Of a stretch of DNA of 64,000 nucleotides, positions 46,601 through 57,306 are shown piece by piece. Numbering within the stretch: position 1 is the first letter of the stretch; every line of letters starts with the position of its first letter. Source of the stretch: Rhea pennata. Lineage: Eukaryota > Chordata > Aves > Rheiformes > Rheidae. The notes under the pieces were generated by a model. That model saw nothing but the letters and a program-made list of their open reading frames with translations, did no database searches and was not told the DNA's origin. Position numbers and translations under genes: made by a program. Location: positions 39,256,323-39,320,322 of the forward strand of contig NC_084664.1 in the NCBI RefSeq assembly GCF_028389875.1, read 5' to 3'.

Positions 46601-49365
46601 TATATGAAAGATTCTTTACCTCTGTGCACAAAATTGGGGAAACAGGATCACTAGATGTCATGTTGTTGTGAGATACACCTATATAAAGCTCTGTGAGGAA
46701 TGGGGCTAGACCCTTTTCAGTGGTGCCCAGTGACAAGATGAGATGCAGTGGGCACAAACTGAAACACAGGAAGGTCCAGCTGAATATAAGGAGAAACTTC
46801 TTTACTGTGAAGGTAACAAAGCCCTGGAACAGCTTGCCCAGAGAGGCTGTGGAGTCCCTATCATTGGAGATATTCATAAGCGGTCCTGGGCAACGAGCTG
46901 TAGATGGCCCTGTTTGAGCAGGGCTGGGGGGCAGTGGACTAGATGATCTCCAGAGATCCCTTCCAACTTCAACCATTCTGTGAACTGCTAGTGGTTTGGA
47001 GGACCTCATTCAGCTTCATTTTGTACACTAATTAGTAGGCTGTGAAGATCCCATCGAGATGTTCAAATTTTGCTTAATTCATTTAAACAGAAGAGTGTGT
47101 TCCTTGCCCTAGGATACTGGAAAATGGTACTGTGATGTTTTGTGTTGTGTTTGATGCCTGCTACTTTCTGTCCTTTTCACTGAATTGTACAGTGACAGCT
47201 TACAAGCAGATGCTGTGGGTTACTGCAGGATTATGTAAGCAGGTTAAGACTCATCTTTTAAAACCAGTTAGGCCTTCTTAGGCCTAGGTAGGCGAGATGT
47301 TAGGATTTCAAATCAGTAGGACATAATTTGTTTCAGAAGTGCTATCAAATTATGTATGGTCCCATGAATGGGACGTAAGTCTATAGTCACATTAAAAAAT
47401 GAAAATGGGCTAATATTAGACATTCTAGTGGAGTGGTTTAAGGCGGTGTCTATGGGGCAGTGTCTGTCTATACTGTTCTTTATTACAAGTAGTTAAAGGG
47501 AATCAGAAACATCTTTGTACATTAGGTAGCATCTATCTTTTTTTGTTGTTGTTGTTAGCAACCCATAGCAGACTGTTCAATTTAGTAGACAAGCTAGTAA
47601 ATAAACACAGAAAAAAGAGCTAATTTACATGTTCACAGGGTAAACTTTCTTTTCCAAATATTTAAGTTTCCCCAGTATCCTTCCCAGCAATGAAAATCCC
47701 AAGTAGCGCAGAATCTAGATAGTAAAAAACCAAAGTCTTGGTTTCATTATTAATTGCAGCTTCTGACTGACAGATTTTTCACTATGACTTGAACTGAAGC
47801 CACTGGGTTTTTGGTGGTAACTGAATATGGATGGTGGTAATTCACAGTTGTGAATTAGGGAACTGAAAATTACAAAGTTTCTACTCTGGTAAAAATAACG
47901 TTAACATTATACTGTAGTTGGTTTTACTTGGAGAAGAAAAGTGGAGTAAAGGGTTTAATTATTTTACCAGATCAGCAGCTCAGACTTCAAAACTTCCTAA
48001 AATTTGGTAAATTAAAGCTGTAGGAGTTTTGTTTTGTTTTTTAAATGGAAAACCCCTTTGGAAGTAGGAGGAGGAAGCTGGGACAGTTTATACGGGGAAG
48101 AAACGAGGAAAGGACATAAATGGTTCTCAGATTCAAGTGTTACTAATTACAACCTATTGAGGAAGAAAAAAGAGAGAGAGAGAGAGAGAAAAGCACTAAC
48201 AACATAGCTGGCAGTGTATTTCAGATTCCAGGTACAGAATTCCTGCGTATTTGTTCTTTTAAATCAATCTATCAAGCTCTCAGCACTGAAATGCAAGTTT
48301 CTTGGTGCTCAGTAATAATCAATGGTGTTCTGAGATTGTAGGCATACATCTGCTTTGATTTAATGGACTGGGGTATAAGCAAGTGTGTTTAATATTACAG
48401 AAAAATATTCTTGGTTTGATGAATGCATTTCCTGGAAAGATCACATGTCATTTCCACGTTACTCAGCAGTGTTCACAGATCTGTAAAGAATTTCAGCCAT
48501 ATGTCACAGGTAAATATAATGGCAATGCATAGAGATTTCTGAAGTTTTAAGTTTGGTAGCATTCTAGAGGATTAAAGTTAATGTAGTTATCTCTAGTGTA
48601 TGTTTATATGCGTACTTTAGTATCTTTAAAGATTCAAAATGAGAATTGAGTCAAGTGCATAAATAAAAATACTTGTTTATGAAAAACTTAAGTAATTGTA
48701 TATATTATGCTTTGGAGAAAAAACATACATTTGCAACTTTTCATTTGTAGTGAACCTCCCTTTGCGCTGAACTTACACTGTTAATTCTAAACTTTATACA
48801 AAGTATTTTCCACTGCAAATTTTGTTCCAAAACTAGTATTTTCTGTCTAGTTTTACTGCTTAAAGCAGGACTGATGAAGAGTAGGCTGACAGCTTGAAAG
48901 AGATATTTTGTCATGATTCCATTCTTGCTGTACTTGGATTAGAGAGATACTTACTTACCTATTGTCTCACATTTGTTGTATGTATGCCATGTTCCTGTTA
49001 AATGACTAATATCCTATGCACTCTTAACTGGAGATACTTACCTAAATTCCCAGAACAAGTGGTTTTGGAGGCCTCAAACCTTGATAATTACCCTCCAATA
49101 AGCCTGACTTATTTTTAAGAAATGAGTGCTTGAAGTAATCCTAACCAGTCATTCTTTCTGAAATTACTTCATGATTAAATAGTGTTCTGACTTACTCATT
49201 TCTTTGTTAGAGGGAAGAATATCTGAAGAGGATTTAGAAAAACATGCATCTAAGGATACTTTATGGTACATCTGTGGTCCACCTCCAATGATAGAATCTA
49301 TATCCAAACGACTAGCGAATATTGGTGTTCCTAGAGACTGTGTTTTCTTTGAGAAATGGTGGTAG
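34539..49365 (+). CDS. OXNAD1: OXNAD1, oxidoreductase NAD-binding domain protein, complete CDS in 7 coding exons
   Basis: A predicted FAD/NAD(P)H oxidoreductase of the ferredoxin-reductase fold, thought to be mitochondrial; its substrate is not established. Coding exons are 34,539-34,669, 34,942-35,005, 36,988-37,094, 40,626-40,767, 45,234-45,476, 48,401-48,509 and 49,211-49,365. They join in frame to 316 aa plus TAG, close to the ~312 aa human protein. The N-terminus ([20 protein letters not shown]) is Arg-containing and free of acidic residues for about 43 residues, as in a mitochondrial presequence. FAD-domain motifs are FKAGQWVDFFIPG and [12 protein letters not shown]-domain motifs are [27 protein letters not shown] and WYICGPPPM, with C-terminal FEKWW. 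The start at 34,539 has A at -3 and G at +4. Transcription probably starts in the CpG island shared with DPH3. Confidence 0.95.
34942..35005 (+). CDS. OXNAD1: OXNAD1 coding exon 2
   Basis: Acceptor cattgcag; donor CAGGAG|GTTGGT, a weaker site with T at +3. Encodes [19 protein letters not shown] and RQE. Frame fits both neighbours. Confidence 0.9.
36988..37094 (+). CDS. OXNAD1: OXNAD1 coding exon 3
   Basis: Acceptor ttttgttag; donor CAATG|GTAAGA. Encodes [20 protein letters not shown], then [16 protein letters not shown] with the Trp codon split. This is the start of the FAD-binding FR-type domain. Confidence 0.94.
37095..40625 (+). other. OXNAD1: OXNAD1 intron (3.5 kb)
   Basis: AT-rich intron with no recognisable exon or transposon; only short ORFs such as 37,260-37,466. 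Confidence 0.7.
40626..40767 (+). CDS. OXNAD1: OXNAD1 coding exon 4: FAD-binding region
   Basis: Acceptor atattcag; donor TGAG|GTAGAT. Encodes [20 protein letters not shown], the FAD-contact segment, then [20 protein letters not shown] and HWIHTE. Confidence 0.95.
41403..42630 (-). mobile_element. CR1 LINE, 5'-truncated, with long open RT frame
   Basis: A CR1 copy in antisense to OXNAD1. The 3' end, at the low coordinate, carries the CR1 terminal TGATTCTATGATTCT pattern, then the conserved 3' UTR text. The 5' end is truncated within the reverse-transcriptase region near 42,600-42,640 ([13 protein letters not shown] is still readable). It looks fairly young because the frame is open throughout. 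Confidence 0.93.
41480..42592 (-). pseudogene. CR1 ORF2 fragment: C-terminal reverse transcriptase, 370 codons open
   Basis: Encodes the end of a non-LTR reverse transcriptase. Motif A is [16 protein letters not shown], motif B is [19 protein letters not shown], and motif C is [10 protein letters not shown]. The conserved C-terminal segment ([44 protein letters not shown]) is intact to the stop. The endonuclease and N-terminal RT are missing through 5' truncation. Motif C, normally FADD, reads FAAD, so one of the two catalytic Asp residues is gone; with the truncation the copy cannot be autonomous. Confidence 0.92.
42640..45233. other. OXNAD1: Intron sequence after the CR1
   Basis: AT-rich, no exon and no repeat that I can classify. 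The - strand ORF at 44,317-44,553 is lysine-rich and looks like chance. Confidence 0.6.
45234..45476 (+). CDS. OXNAD1: OXNAD1 coding exon 5: NAD-binding domain
   Basis: Acceptor ccatcctag; donor TTTAAG|GTAAAC; 81 whole codons, phase 0 at both ends. Encodes [19 protein letters not shown], then [20 protein letters not shown], the dinucleotide-binding glycine loop, and [16 protein letters not shown]. It is flanked by CR1 copies in opposite orientations. Confidence 0.95.
46675..46985 (+). mobile_element. CR1 3'-end fragment
   Basis: About 310 bp in sense to OXNAD1. It reads through the CR1 C-terminal and 3' UTR text (CAAACTGAAACACAGGAAGG, AACTTCTTTACTGTGAAGG, TAGATGATCTCCAGAGATCC) and ends ACCATTCTGTGAACTG. 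Diverged and truncated, hence inactive. Confidence 0.92.
48171..48189. repeat. (AG)n microsatellite
   Basis: Uninterrupted AG dinucleotide run in an OXNAD1 intron. Confidence 0.95.
48401..48509 (+). CDS. OXNAD1: OXNAD1 coding exon 6
   Basis: Acceptor atattacag; donor ACAG|GTAAAT; 36 codons plus one base. Encodes [20 protein letters not shown], then [16 protein letters not shown]. Confidence 0.92.
49211..49365 (+). CDS. OXNAD1: OXNAD1 last exon and stop
   Basis: Acceptor tttgttag. Encodes [20 protein letters not shown], then [15 protein letters not shown], the conserved CGPPPM motif of the ferredoxin-reductase fold, and ends FFEKWW with TAG at 49,363-49,365. Confidence 0.95.
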
Positions 49366-49540
49366 TGAGAGCTGTTGAGCAGAAAATACAGTATTTGTTT
49401 TCAATTTGTTTTGATAAAATATACAGAAAAATGACTAGACTTAATTGGAAGACTTTACCTCATAATGATGCCATCCTGAATCATGATGATGTTCTTTAGA
49501 TTTAACTATAATGTATCTTTAATACAGTGCTGCTACTTTG

Positions 49541-49556
49541 AAAAAAAAAAAAAAAA
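49541..49556. repeat. OXNAD1: A16 tract in OXNAD1 3' UTR
   Basis: Sixteen A between the stop codon and the ATTAAA signal. Confidence 0.9.
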
Positions 49557-49567
49557 GGTGATTTTAT

Positions 49568-49573
49568 ATTAAA
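49568..49573 (+). terminator. OXNAD1: OXNAD1 poly(A) signal (candidate)
   Basis: ATTAAA about 200 bp past the stop. A canonical AATAAA at 49,739-49,744 is an alternative site. Confidence 0.5.
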
Positions 49574-51400
49574 GACCATAACACTTCTGTTTTTTTGATG
49601 GTGTGCTTACTTGTTCTGGCTAACAGTATACTTTTACTTTATCCACTCATTTGATTAATGAGTCTTTAAAAAAGACTTTCAGTGCTCAGTTTATTACTTG
49701 TGGAGAATTAGATGTACAGCAATGATGAGTCAGTTTATAATAAATAATAATTCAAGCCACAGCTTCTGAAGCTGCTCCAAATTGTGCTAATGAGCTGATA
49801 CACTACCTTCCACACTTCCAGATATTAAAGTAATATTTTTATAGAAGTAGGGTTGTTGCATTGTGACTTCCGGCACCCGTCACTTCTTGTTAAAAGAAGA
49901 AAGGTGACTTTAAGTCATTGTCATTTGTTTTAAGACTTTTTAAAAATATCTGCATATTGAGTTAAAAGTACTGATGTGTTAAAAGTGTCTGTCAGTCTCT
50001 GCTGCTATTCTGTGTTGTGCAGAGTTAGTAATGCAAGCCTGTACGGTGTGCCCAGGCTGAAGCAGCTCACCCCAGCCAATGTGTATTCCCTGCACATCCT
50101 CAAAAACAGCAAGACCAGCAACAGCTGCAACAGGGAATCTCGTGAATCCTGCTCAGTACAGAGTTCTGGCATGTTCCAGGTTTGTGTGGGAAAAAGTCTC
50201 TCTCTAGAACGTTTGTTCAGCGAGCATCTATGTTTCTAATACCTAAGTCCTTCTCGAAAAGATCTTTTTTTCCCCTGGCTTTCAGAAAATTGATGTGTGC
50301 AGAGTAACAAAAAGCCACAATGAAAGAGAATTAGTTAATTATCTGTATAGAAGAGTCAAGTGAGAGGCTCCTGGTAGACATTTGAGAACCTGAGAAAAAG
50401 GAATGTTTAAATTAAAACTATTAAGTATTTATTAAATTTTAAAATGTTTAACAGATGAGGTCTCTTTGTTAATGGCTCTATTCTGTAAGTTAAACCTTTT
50501 TCAGATAACAGTCAAATAGATAATGCAACAAGTTTCCTGCCATCAGCACCTCTTTGCTCTACTAAAATAAGGTTGAAAAAGTATTACCACCTGGTTTTCA
50601 GCCTACACCAGCACTGTTGGTGTCAAGAGCTTAACATTTTTTCAAGGATCCCTTCCCTCTGCTTGCATAAAAAGGATACCACTCCAGCTTTAGTTTCCCC
50701 TCTCAAGAAGTTATTTTGACTTCAATATGCTGAGGCCATCTTAATCTCTTTTTGTCCCTTTTACTAGAGTCTCAAGATAGGTAGCCTGCAAGCCTCAAGT
50801 TGTAAAACCTACCGCCACATCTACATTCATCTAATCTTTGGAAAAATATAGTGTGATAGTCTAACTGAGAAACTCCTAGCCTGGGTGCAGCATGGAGAAT
50901 CTCATGGGTATTGCTGCAGGAGATGATTGTCTGAGTAGACAAACAAATAATCTTGAAGCTCTTCATCAAACTGAGCTTCAAAGAGGAAAAAAAATACATA
51001 CTTACTACAATTCAACATAAACCACTGAAGGAAACAAAGTTGCCTATTGGATCACGAAGGGGTGAACTCCTAATGAAGCTGAGATTTGCCTCAGGCTTTT
51101 GGCAACAATACTTCATCGAGGGCTTGCACCTAAGCAGTCATCTCCTGGTGACCGCAGGCTTATGCTTTGGTGTCTGCACTATACAACACTACTTGTCTGC
51201 TTGCATTACTTGTGTACTCAGCAGTCGTCGCAGACGCAGAGGTTTGGAGTCATTAAATTCCTTCCTGCTCAAATGAGGGGAACAGTTCCTTCCAAGTACC
51301 CATAGCCCAGTGGACACAGTTGTCCGTTCATTCCCTTTAGAATGTAAACAGGACAACACGCTTGTCACCAGGAATAAAAACAAGTTTTGTTTTGCTTTGC

Positions 51401-51427
51401 TTTTTTTTTTTTTTTTTTTTTTTTTTT
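51401..51427. repeat. T27 homopolymer
   Basis: Uninterrupted run of 27 T. Read on the - strand as A27 it is not preceded by an AATAAA, so I see no support for a retrocopy tail. Confidence 0.95.
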
Positions 51428-51912
51428 GTTCAGAAGGATAATACTGACATGTCAGAGCTTGATGCTTGAAGGAAGCAGACTTTTTTTTCTAGAAAATCAC
51501 AATAAATACTGCCATTATGAAGCTCTAGTGCCCCAAAATAGAAACCACCCACTAGGCTCCTGCATGTTTCAACAATTATATAATAAAAAAAGATTTGAGA
51601 AGCCTTTAAATGTTGTTTTCCTTGTGACTTTTAAATCACTAAGTGGATTATAAACTGGTTTATCCTTTTCCTTAATGCACATCCTTTCTTCAGAAGCCCA
51701 AATGTAATCTTTCACAAACTACTACTCAGACTTGCACCAAAGTGGCTATCTAATAAAAAGCATCTGACAACCCTTTGCCTCTGTAATAGTCCTCTTTCCC
51801 TCTAACCTCTTTCTGTCATCCCCTGTTATACTCAGCTTGAGAGCTATGGGGCAAAGGCACATCTTTCTAATTGTATGGTTAGGCCTGTTTGTAGATCATT
51901 ACACACAGACAG

Positions 51913-51937
51913 CCCCCCCCCCCCCCACACACACACA
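51913..51937. repeat. C14 followed by (AC)n
   Basis: Fourteen C followed by AC dinucleotides. Confidence 0.95.
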
Positions 51938-52816
51938 TACTGCATGTCACAACCCTCTGCAAAACATCCATTGGTTTGGGTTAGTTAACAAATCTTGCCT
52001 TGAACAGTTATCCTGCCAAAAAAGCATGGAACACCTTAATTCCATTATGCACATAATGGTTATAAGCATTATTTCCCATGCAAGAAGTCCATGGTTCATT
52101 AAGAGCCCCATAATGGCAATCAGGTTCCTCCATAGCTTTTTACTGTTGGTTGAGGCTTTTGAATCTTTTGGGAGCCTCCTCTTCCTATAGCTTTGTGGTC
52201 TTATAGTGAAACACTAGTTTCACCTTAAATTCTATTATTTGATCTGACTCCACCATAATAATTAAGGGGAAAAAAAGGCAAATTAACCATATAAGCATAT
52301 GCCATACAAATGAGCATGATAGTAGCTTACACTGACAGAACAGAAAGCAACTCCTGTTGTTCAAAAGCTGCTGACTTGGAGAAACAACATTCATCCTCTT
52401 CACGTTGTCAGATCATAACTTTTAATCTTAGAAAATGTTTATTCATCTTATATTTGTATATTCAGCTAGAGAAGGACAAGGTAGACAAGAGCGACATTTA
52501 CTTTTTTTTTTTTTTGAAAAGAAAAAGACTTTAGAATAATGCGTGTCCATCTATGTATTTAAATCTGAATTAGATGGTTTGCAAGTTACCTGGTGTGACA
52601 GCATTATTAGATTGAATCTTTCTCATTCTTGTGACATTTATTTTACTAGATTGCTGTGTGCTCATCGGGTACAATGAGCATGAAGTATTCCTACAGGATT
52701 TGCTTTAATTAACTGAAAAATAGTGACTATTCAGCTAACATTACATCAAGATACCTACTATTCTAGTTAGTAGGGTGCTTTCATAGTGAATAAAAGAAAC
52801 CACTTAAATTGTAAAG

Positions 52817-52837
52817 CCCCCCCCCGCCCCCCGGCCC
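52817..52837. repeat. C-rich tract
   Basis: C9-G-C6-GG-CCC low-complexity run. Confidence 0.9.
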
Positions 52838-53757
52838 TACTATATGGGTAAGGTACTGGTTCGAGTCAGCTAGCCCATTCAGCACCACAGGTACCTTTCT
52901 GTTGCTGGATAGCTAGCTTCCTTTAAACCAGAAGCACATCACCATTTACAATCCTGGTGACATGAACTATATCCACAAATCTTAATTCAATGGTGTGTTT
53001 ATGTTGTTAGCCAGCATACCAAATATTCTTGAGGAGCATTTATCATCAAGAAATTAGTATCCACTCTTCTTATATGCTTTAGTTCTAGGATGATGGAAAT
53101 CCTGCATGAAAATCCAGTCTTGCTTTATTTCTGCCCTCTAATTGGCTCCCTGAGGCAAATGTACAATCATGGAAACTACAAAGACTAAGCAGGGTATCCA
53201 AATGCAAAGCCCTCCAAGTTACTGCTCCTCACCTCAGAAATTGAGGCTGATACAGGAACCAAATTAGAAAAAATATATATATTGTTCTGTGCTTAGCTTC
53301 ACTTCCATTCATAAGTTCAATAAGTATTCATAAGTATTTCCATGATTTTGTTTTCAAGTGCACAGATCAAATTCAATGCATTATCCAAGATGAAGTGCCA
53401 ATCCCACCTCCTGCAGATTTAGCCCCTCCTACACTCTGCATAAGCTATTTTGGATATTTTAGTTTGTTTTTGGTTAGCCTCAACATTTTGGATTTTTTAC
53501 CTGCCTTAGTTTCAGCTGTCTGTTAAAATATAAAGCAGCCTTCTCTCCTTCATTTAATTCATCCAGCACTTTCTTCTATCTCAGTTCAGTCTTTGATAGT
53601 TCTTTATTTGCCTGTGCTGAATTTCTTCCTTTTTGATCTCATCCCCTTTCACGATTGTTGCCTTACTTGGACAACGAGTGGCTCTGAACGCAGCAGGCCT
53701 AACTCCTGCCCCAACAGAGTATTGTCTCTCCAGGGAGATGCAACTCCTGAGACTGCT

Positions 53758-54306
53758 CTACACAAGTGCAGTTTTCTGGCTTAACAAGGAAGCTTTTTCT
53801 TTTTTTTTTAAAAAAAAAAAATACACCAGCACACCACCTGCATGTGCTGTCATGCCTAATTGCCACCTGCCCATGCCTAGCATAGGGTAACATAACCCAT
53901 CAGCTCCTTCCCTAGCAATACTCAAGGCTGCCCTTAGGAGAGAGGTGTTAGTTTGCATCCCTGCCAGGATATTGTGCCTGATCTGGGAGAAGACTAAGTT
54001 GGGCTTAAAATGCCATCTCTCCATGGGAGAGGGAAGAACTCCTCTTGCTGCCTTCTGCTGGGGTGACAAACCCTGCTCTGGACCAGGGGGCAGCTCTAGG
54101 TGAGAAGTACATATGGAATCTTTCCCCCTCCCCACAAAATTAATATAGAAGCCATACCTCTCAAGCCAAACTCCAGTTCCATCTTCTGCCACATACAGCC
54201 TCTCTGCTGTTGGAATATAACCCATGTTGATCAGGTGTGCAGACACATGAGTTAAGCTTGGCACAGCTGTTTCTCTTCTGGATTCAGGCTTCAAGGAGGA
54301 TGCCAA
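53758..54306 (-). other. Unexplained ORF, 182 codons
   Basis: An open frame on the - strand starting MASSLKPESRRETAVP, with a relatively balanced composition (for example HLINMGYIPTAERLYVAEDG and FSQIRHNILAGMQTN). I recognise no domain. The 3' end runs through the A/T tract at 53,801-53,821 and yields a low-complexity FFFLKKKEK tail, which argues against an intact protein. It lies about 0.6 kb downstream of the inferred RFTN1 3' end. It could be a chance frame, an old transposon or LTR piece, or a remnant exon: LERY is encoded around an AG|GTATGG that could act as a donor. Confidence 0.25.
53801..53821. repeat. T9A12 junction tract
   Basis: Nine T followed directly by twelve A, preceded by another T-rich stretch; self-complementary. 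Confidence 0.9.
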
Positions 54307-54899
54307 GTGCTTGCTTTCACTTCCTTAGCTGCTGCAGGGTTCTTGATTTTTCAAGCCCCAAGTGGCAAAGGCAGCTGAGATTAAAAAAATGCCCTAACAG
54401 CTGCCCAGCCTTGCTGCTGTACCCTAAGTCTGCCTTTGCCAACTCAAATCACGTCTTTATCATCTGCGCTCAAGGTGATTTAAGCTCACCTAGTTTCCTT
54501 GAGATAGGGGTGTGGTGAAGGCACACACACACAACTTGAGACAGCTGAGCTAACTCAGAGCCACTCAAAATCACAAGTTGGATTTGATTATGTGAGTATA
54601 AAACCAAAAAACACTTGCTTTTTTAAAACAGAAAAAAATGTCAATGTTCTTTTCATCTCTTCCCACCCTTACTGGATCCGTGGCAAGGAGGGTAACTAAG
54701 CTTTTAATCACACTTTCAGCTAAACAAGCATAACCACCTCATAGAGCCTCACGTGTTCTGTTAGACTAGTGACAGCGAACTACTGTAGCCAGTTTTCCAG
54801 TATTAGTAACTACTCAGTAGCTAGAAGCTTCCCACCAGCAAGAGACCCTGAGTTCCTTCTTTTGGACAAATTATTGGCAATTGTGTAATCACCACAAAT

Positions 54900-56877
54900 A
54901 GGAAACCTCTGGACGAACTTTATTTCTCTTTAGTTTTGTAAGCAGTTGGGATCCAGTTAAACACAGTCAAATTGCAATGCAATAAATGCTTTCTATTCAA
55001 ATTTGACAAGTTCCTTATATTGCAACACTTTCTACTAGCAAAATGTTCATTAAATACAGTGAATTTTTAAACAAGATTAGTATAAAGCTAGTCCTTAAAA
55101 CAAAAACCATCAGTAAAAGGATCCTATGCTAATAAGAATTGCAGACAATTACTTCTAACTTTCCAGAGCACAGACCTTGCATTTAAGCAGAATAAATGAA
55201 ATAGATTCTTGAGCCTATGGGAACTTCAGTCTAAACTTAAGAAACTGAACTAATTGAAGAATACCACAAGAAGTTATTTACAGTCATGTGGTTAAGCCAC
55301 TAAATTCAAAATAAATACTCTTCAATCAATGAAAAAAGGACTACCATGTTTTCTATGTTTGAAATGGAATACTTTAAACTCAAGTGCCGTTATCCAAATT
55401 AGATGAATATTCAAAATGCTATGATTTTTTTCCCATCTCTGCAATGTTCTGCCAATTGCATAATTTTTAGGTGTGGAAAGTACTTTTGAAACCATTCTAA
55501 ATAGCATCTGATGAAAAACACAGTTTTTCTTTGTACAGCATTTTGATTTGAAGACTAATGAAAATTATTAGGCACAAATTAGCCAAGGGGAAAAAACAAT
55601 ACATCACTTACTTACAGGGTTCTTGCTTTAAGAAAAAAATAGCAAGGGACTTTAGAATGTATTTCTCACCTTATCACCAGATTACTTAACCACTTCTAAA
55701 TAGGGATGAAGGTGGTACTGCTGGTTAAGAAGAGGGAAACCACTACTTCTTACATTTTAAAGAATACTTAAGTACCTGGAGAAGACTGGTATATTTTAGA
55801 AAACATATTATGCATGTGCATGTACTTGTAATTATCTCAATATAGTTCCAAATGTAAAAATGTTGGTTATTTTGCAGAATTATGTTTTATGTATCAGTCT
55901 TAAAACTTCGTTACTTGTATAAAAAAGGCCCCTCTATTAATGTATCTGTATTCTGCAACGACATGTAGTGACATTTGTTGGCCACTGACCTCTGCTATTT
56001 GCATGTCATTTCAATTCTCTCCCACAACACATTTTATAACAACGAGGAAGTGGTGAAGAATCACATGGAAAGGTTGAGAGGCAACACTTAATTCCATTTT
56101 TAGTGAAGATACACATTCAAAGAAGTGCATTTTACAGGCTCTCTTTCTGCTTTTCTATCTTCTGAAACCCCAGCAATTATTCTTAAATTGTTGATTGGCA
56201 AGCAGACTATAAATTTAAGAAAATAGGAAATCACATTTTATATTGGAATCATCTGCCTCACACAAATTTACTAAGGGGGGTCATTTACCCAAGGTACCTA
56301 ATACAGGTACACAGTTTGCTTATTGCTTTAAATATCTGCAAGAGCTAATAAAATTCAGAAGAGCGTATCATCAGTAAATGTTATTCAAGATAAACACAGA
56401 TGCAGCCATCTTGTCTAAGCTTTCCAATTTCAGCCTGTTTAAGCCCAAATACCATTGTCATGACACTACAAGCTTAATGAAGAAATAACATATGGCACTA
56501 TATCTTTTCCAGCAAAGATATGTTGACAGAAAAGTATTACAGAATAAAATCTGACCAGTTGGAATGTTTGCCTTGAACTAGATACAAACCTAGTTTGCTA
56601 ACGTCAGTCACAGAGCAAACCCAAGCATGTTTTCTGGCCCTGTATCCTGCCCACTCTGCAAAGCACACAGAATTTTGCAATTTGCCTCTGTGGGTTAAAA
56701 AGCCCAGGCCCTGCAGTTACTTAAGACATCAAGAAACTGGTGAGCTGAGGAGCCAAGTAAGTACGATGCCAAGGAGACGCTGAATTGAGCAATGGAGTTA
56801 GTGAGGGTGATTAGCACAATCTGTTCTTTTCTATTGGCAAAGTATCAGCAACTCACAGGATTCTTGAAACGCAGGTC
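54900..56877 (-). other. RFTN1: RFTN1 3' UTR (inferred)
   Basis: AT-rich sequence from the RFTN1 stop codon to an AATAAA on the - strand, about 1.95 kb. No coding signal. The end point is inferred only from the poly(A) motif. Confidence 0.45.
54919..54924 (-). terminator. RFTN1: RFTN1 poly(A) signal (candidate)
   Basis: AATAAA on the - strand (TTTATT on +). Confidence 0.4.
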
Positions 56878-57306
56878 TTACTCGCAGGAAAAGTCTGTGT
56901 CCGGTCCGAGCCCATCGCTCCCGCTGCAGCCGTCAGTCGCAGGAGCACAGTCTCCCCCATTTGCTACCTCCTGCTCGCAGCACTCGGACGTGCTCTGACG
57001 GAGGCAGACCTGCGTTTCACTTGGTTCAGTACTGCAGCTGGCACGACGCGTCTCCTCCGATCCCCCGTCCTCCTGGGTACCCCCGTTGTCGCTCCTCGCT
57101 GCCTCCTCTCCCAAGTCTATAACATCGCCCTCCACATCGGGCTTTCCTCTTGTCGACATTTGCGCTTCTAAGTTTCTTGTGTTCTCTGCAATCTCAAATT
57201 CCTGCTCCTCCTCTGCCATTTGCTTCTCCCTAGAGCTTCCTTTAGCCTTCATGGATTTCTTCAGCTGTTTGTTGTGCATGTCTTCTTTGGAGAACCTCCA
57301 GTGAAA
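56878..57306 (-). CDS. RFTN1: RFTN1 last exon and stop
   Basis: Acceptor cttacttgcag before 57,306; 142 codons plus stop at 56,880-56,878. FHWRFSKEDMHNKQLKKS is the conserved start. The remaining tail is acidic and low in hydrophobics (EEEQEFEIAE, GDVIDLGEEAARSDNGG) and probably disordered. Confidence 0.9.
   Translation of the reverse strand, partial: FHWRFSKEDMHNKQLKKSMKAKGSSREKQMAEEEQEFEIAENTRNLEAQMSTRGKPDVEGDVIDLGEEAARSDNGGTQEDGGSEETRRASCSTEPSETQVCLRQSTSECCEQEVANGGDCAPATDGCSGSDGLGPDTDFSCE

Larger units (their letters stand above)
45477..48400 (+). other. OXNAD1: OXNAD1 intron
   Basis: An AT-rich start with palindromic TA-rich sequence near 45,741-45,840 (for example AGTATA-A-TATACT at 45,741-45,753), then a CR1 3' fragment and a (GA)n tract. 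No other exon seen. Confidence 0.7.
49760..53590. other. Intergenic between converging OXNAD1 and RFTN1
   Basis: AT-rich. It contains simple repeats and the exon-like piece at 50,023-50,179 described in the findings. No gene recognised. Confidence 0.55.

Noticed and set aside
51401-51427. Poly(T) as the tail of a - strand retrocopy
   Set aside because: No AATAAA before the A-run on the - strand and no recognisable gene body beside it.
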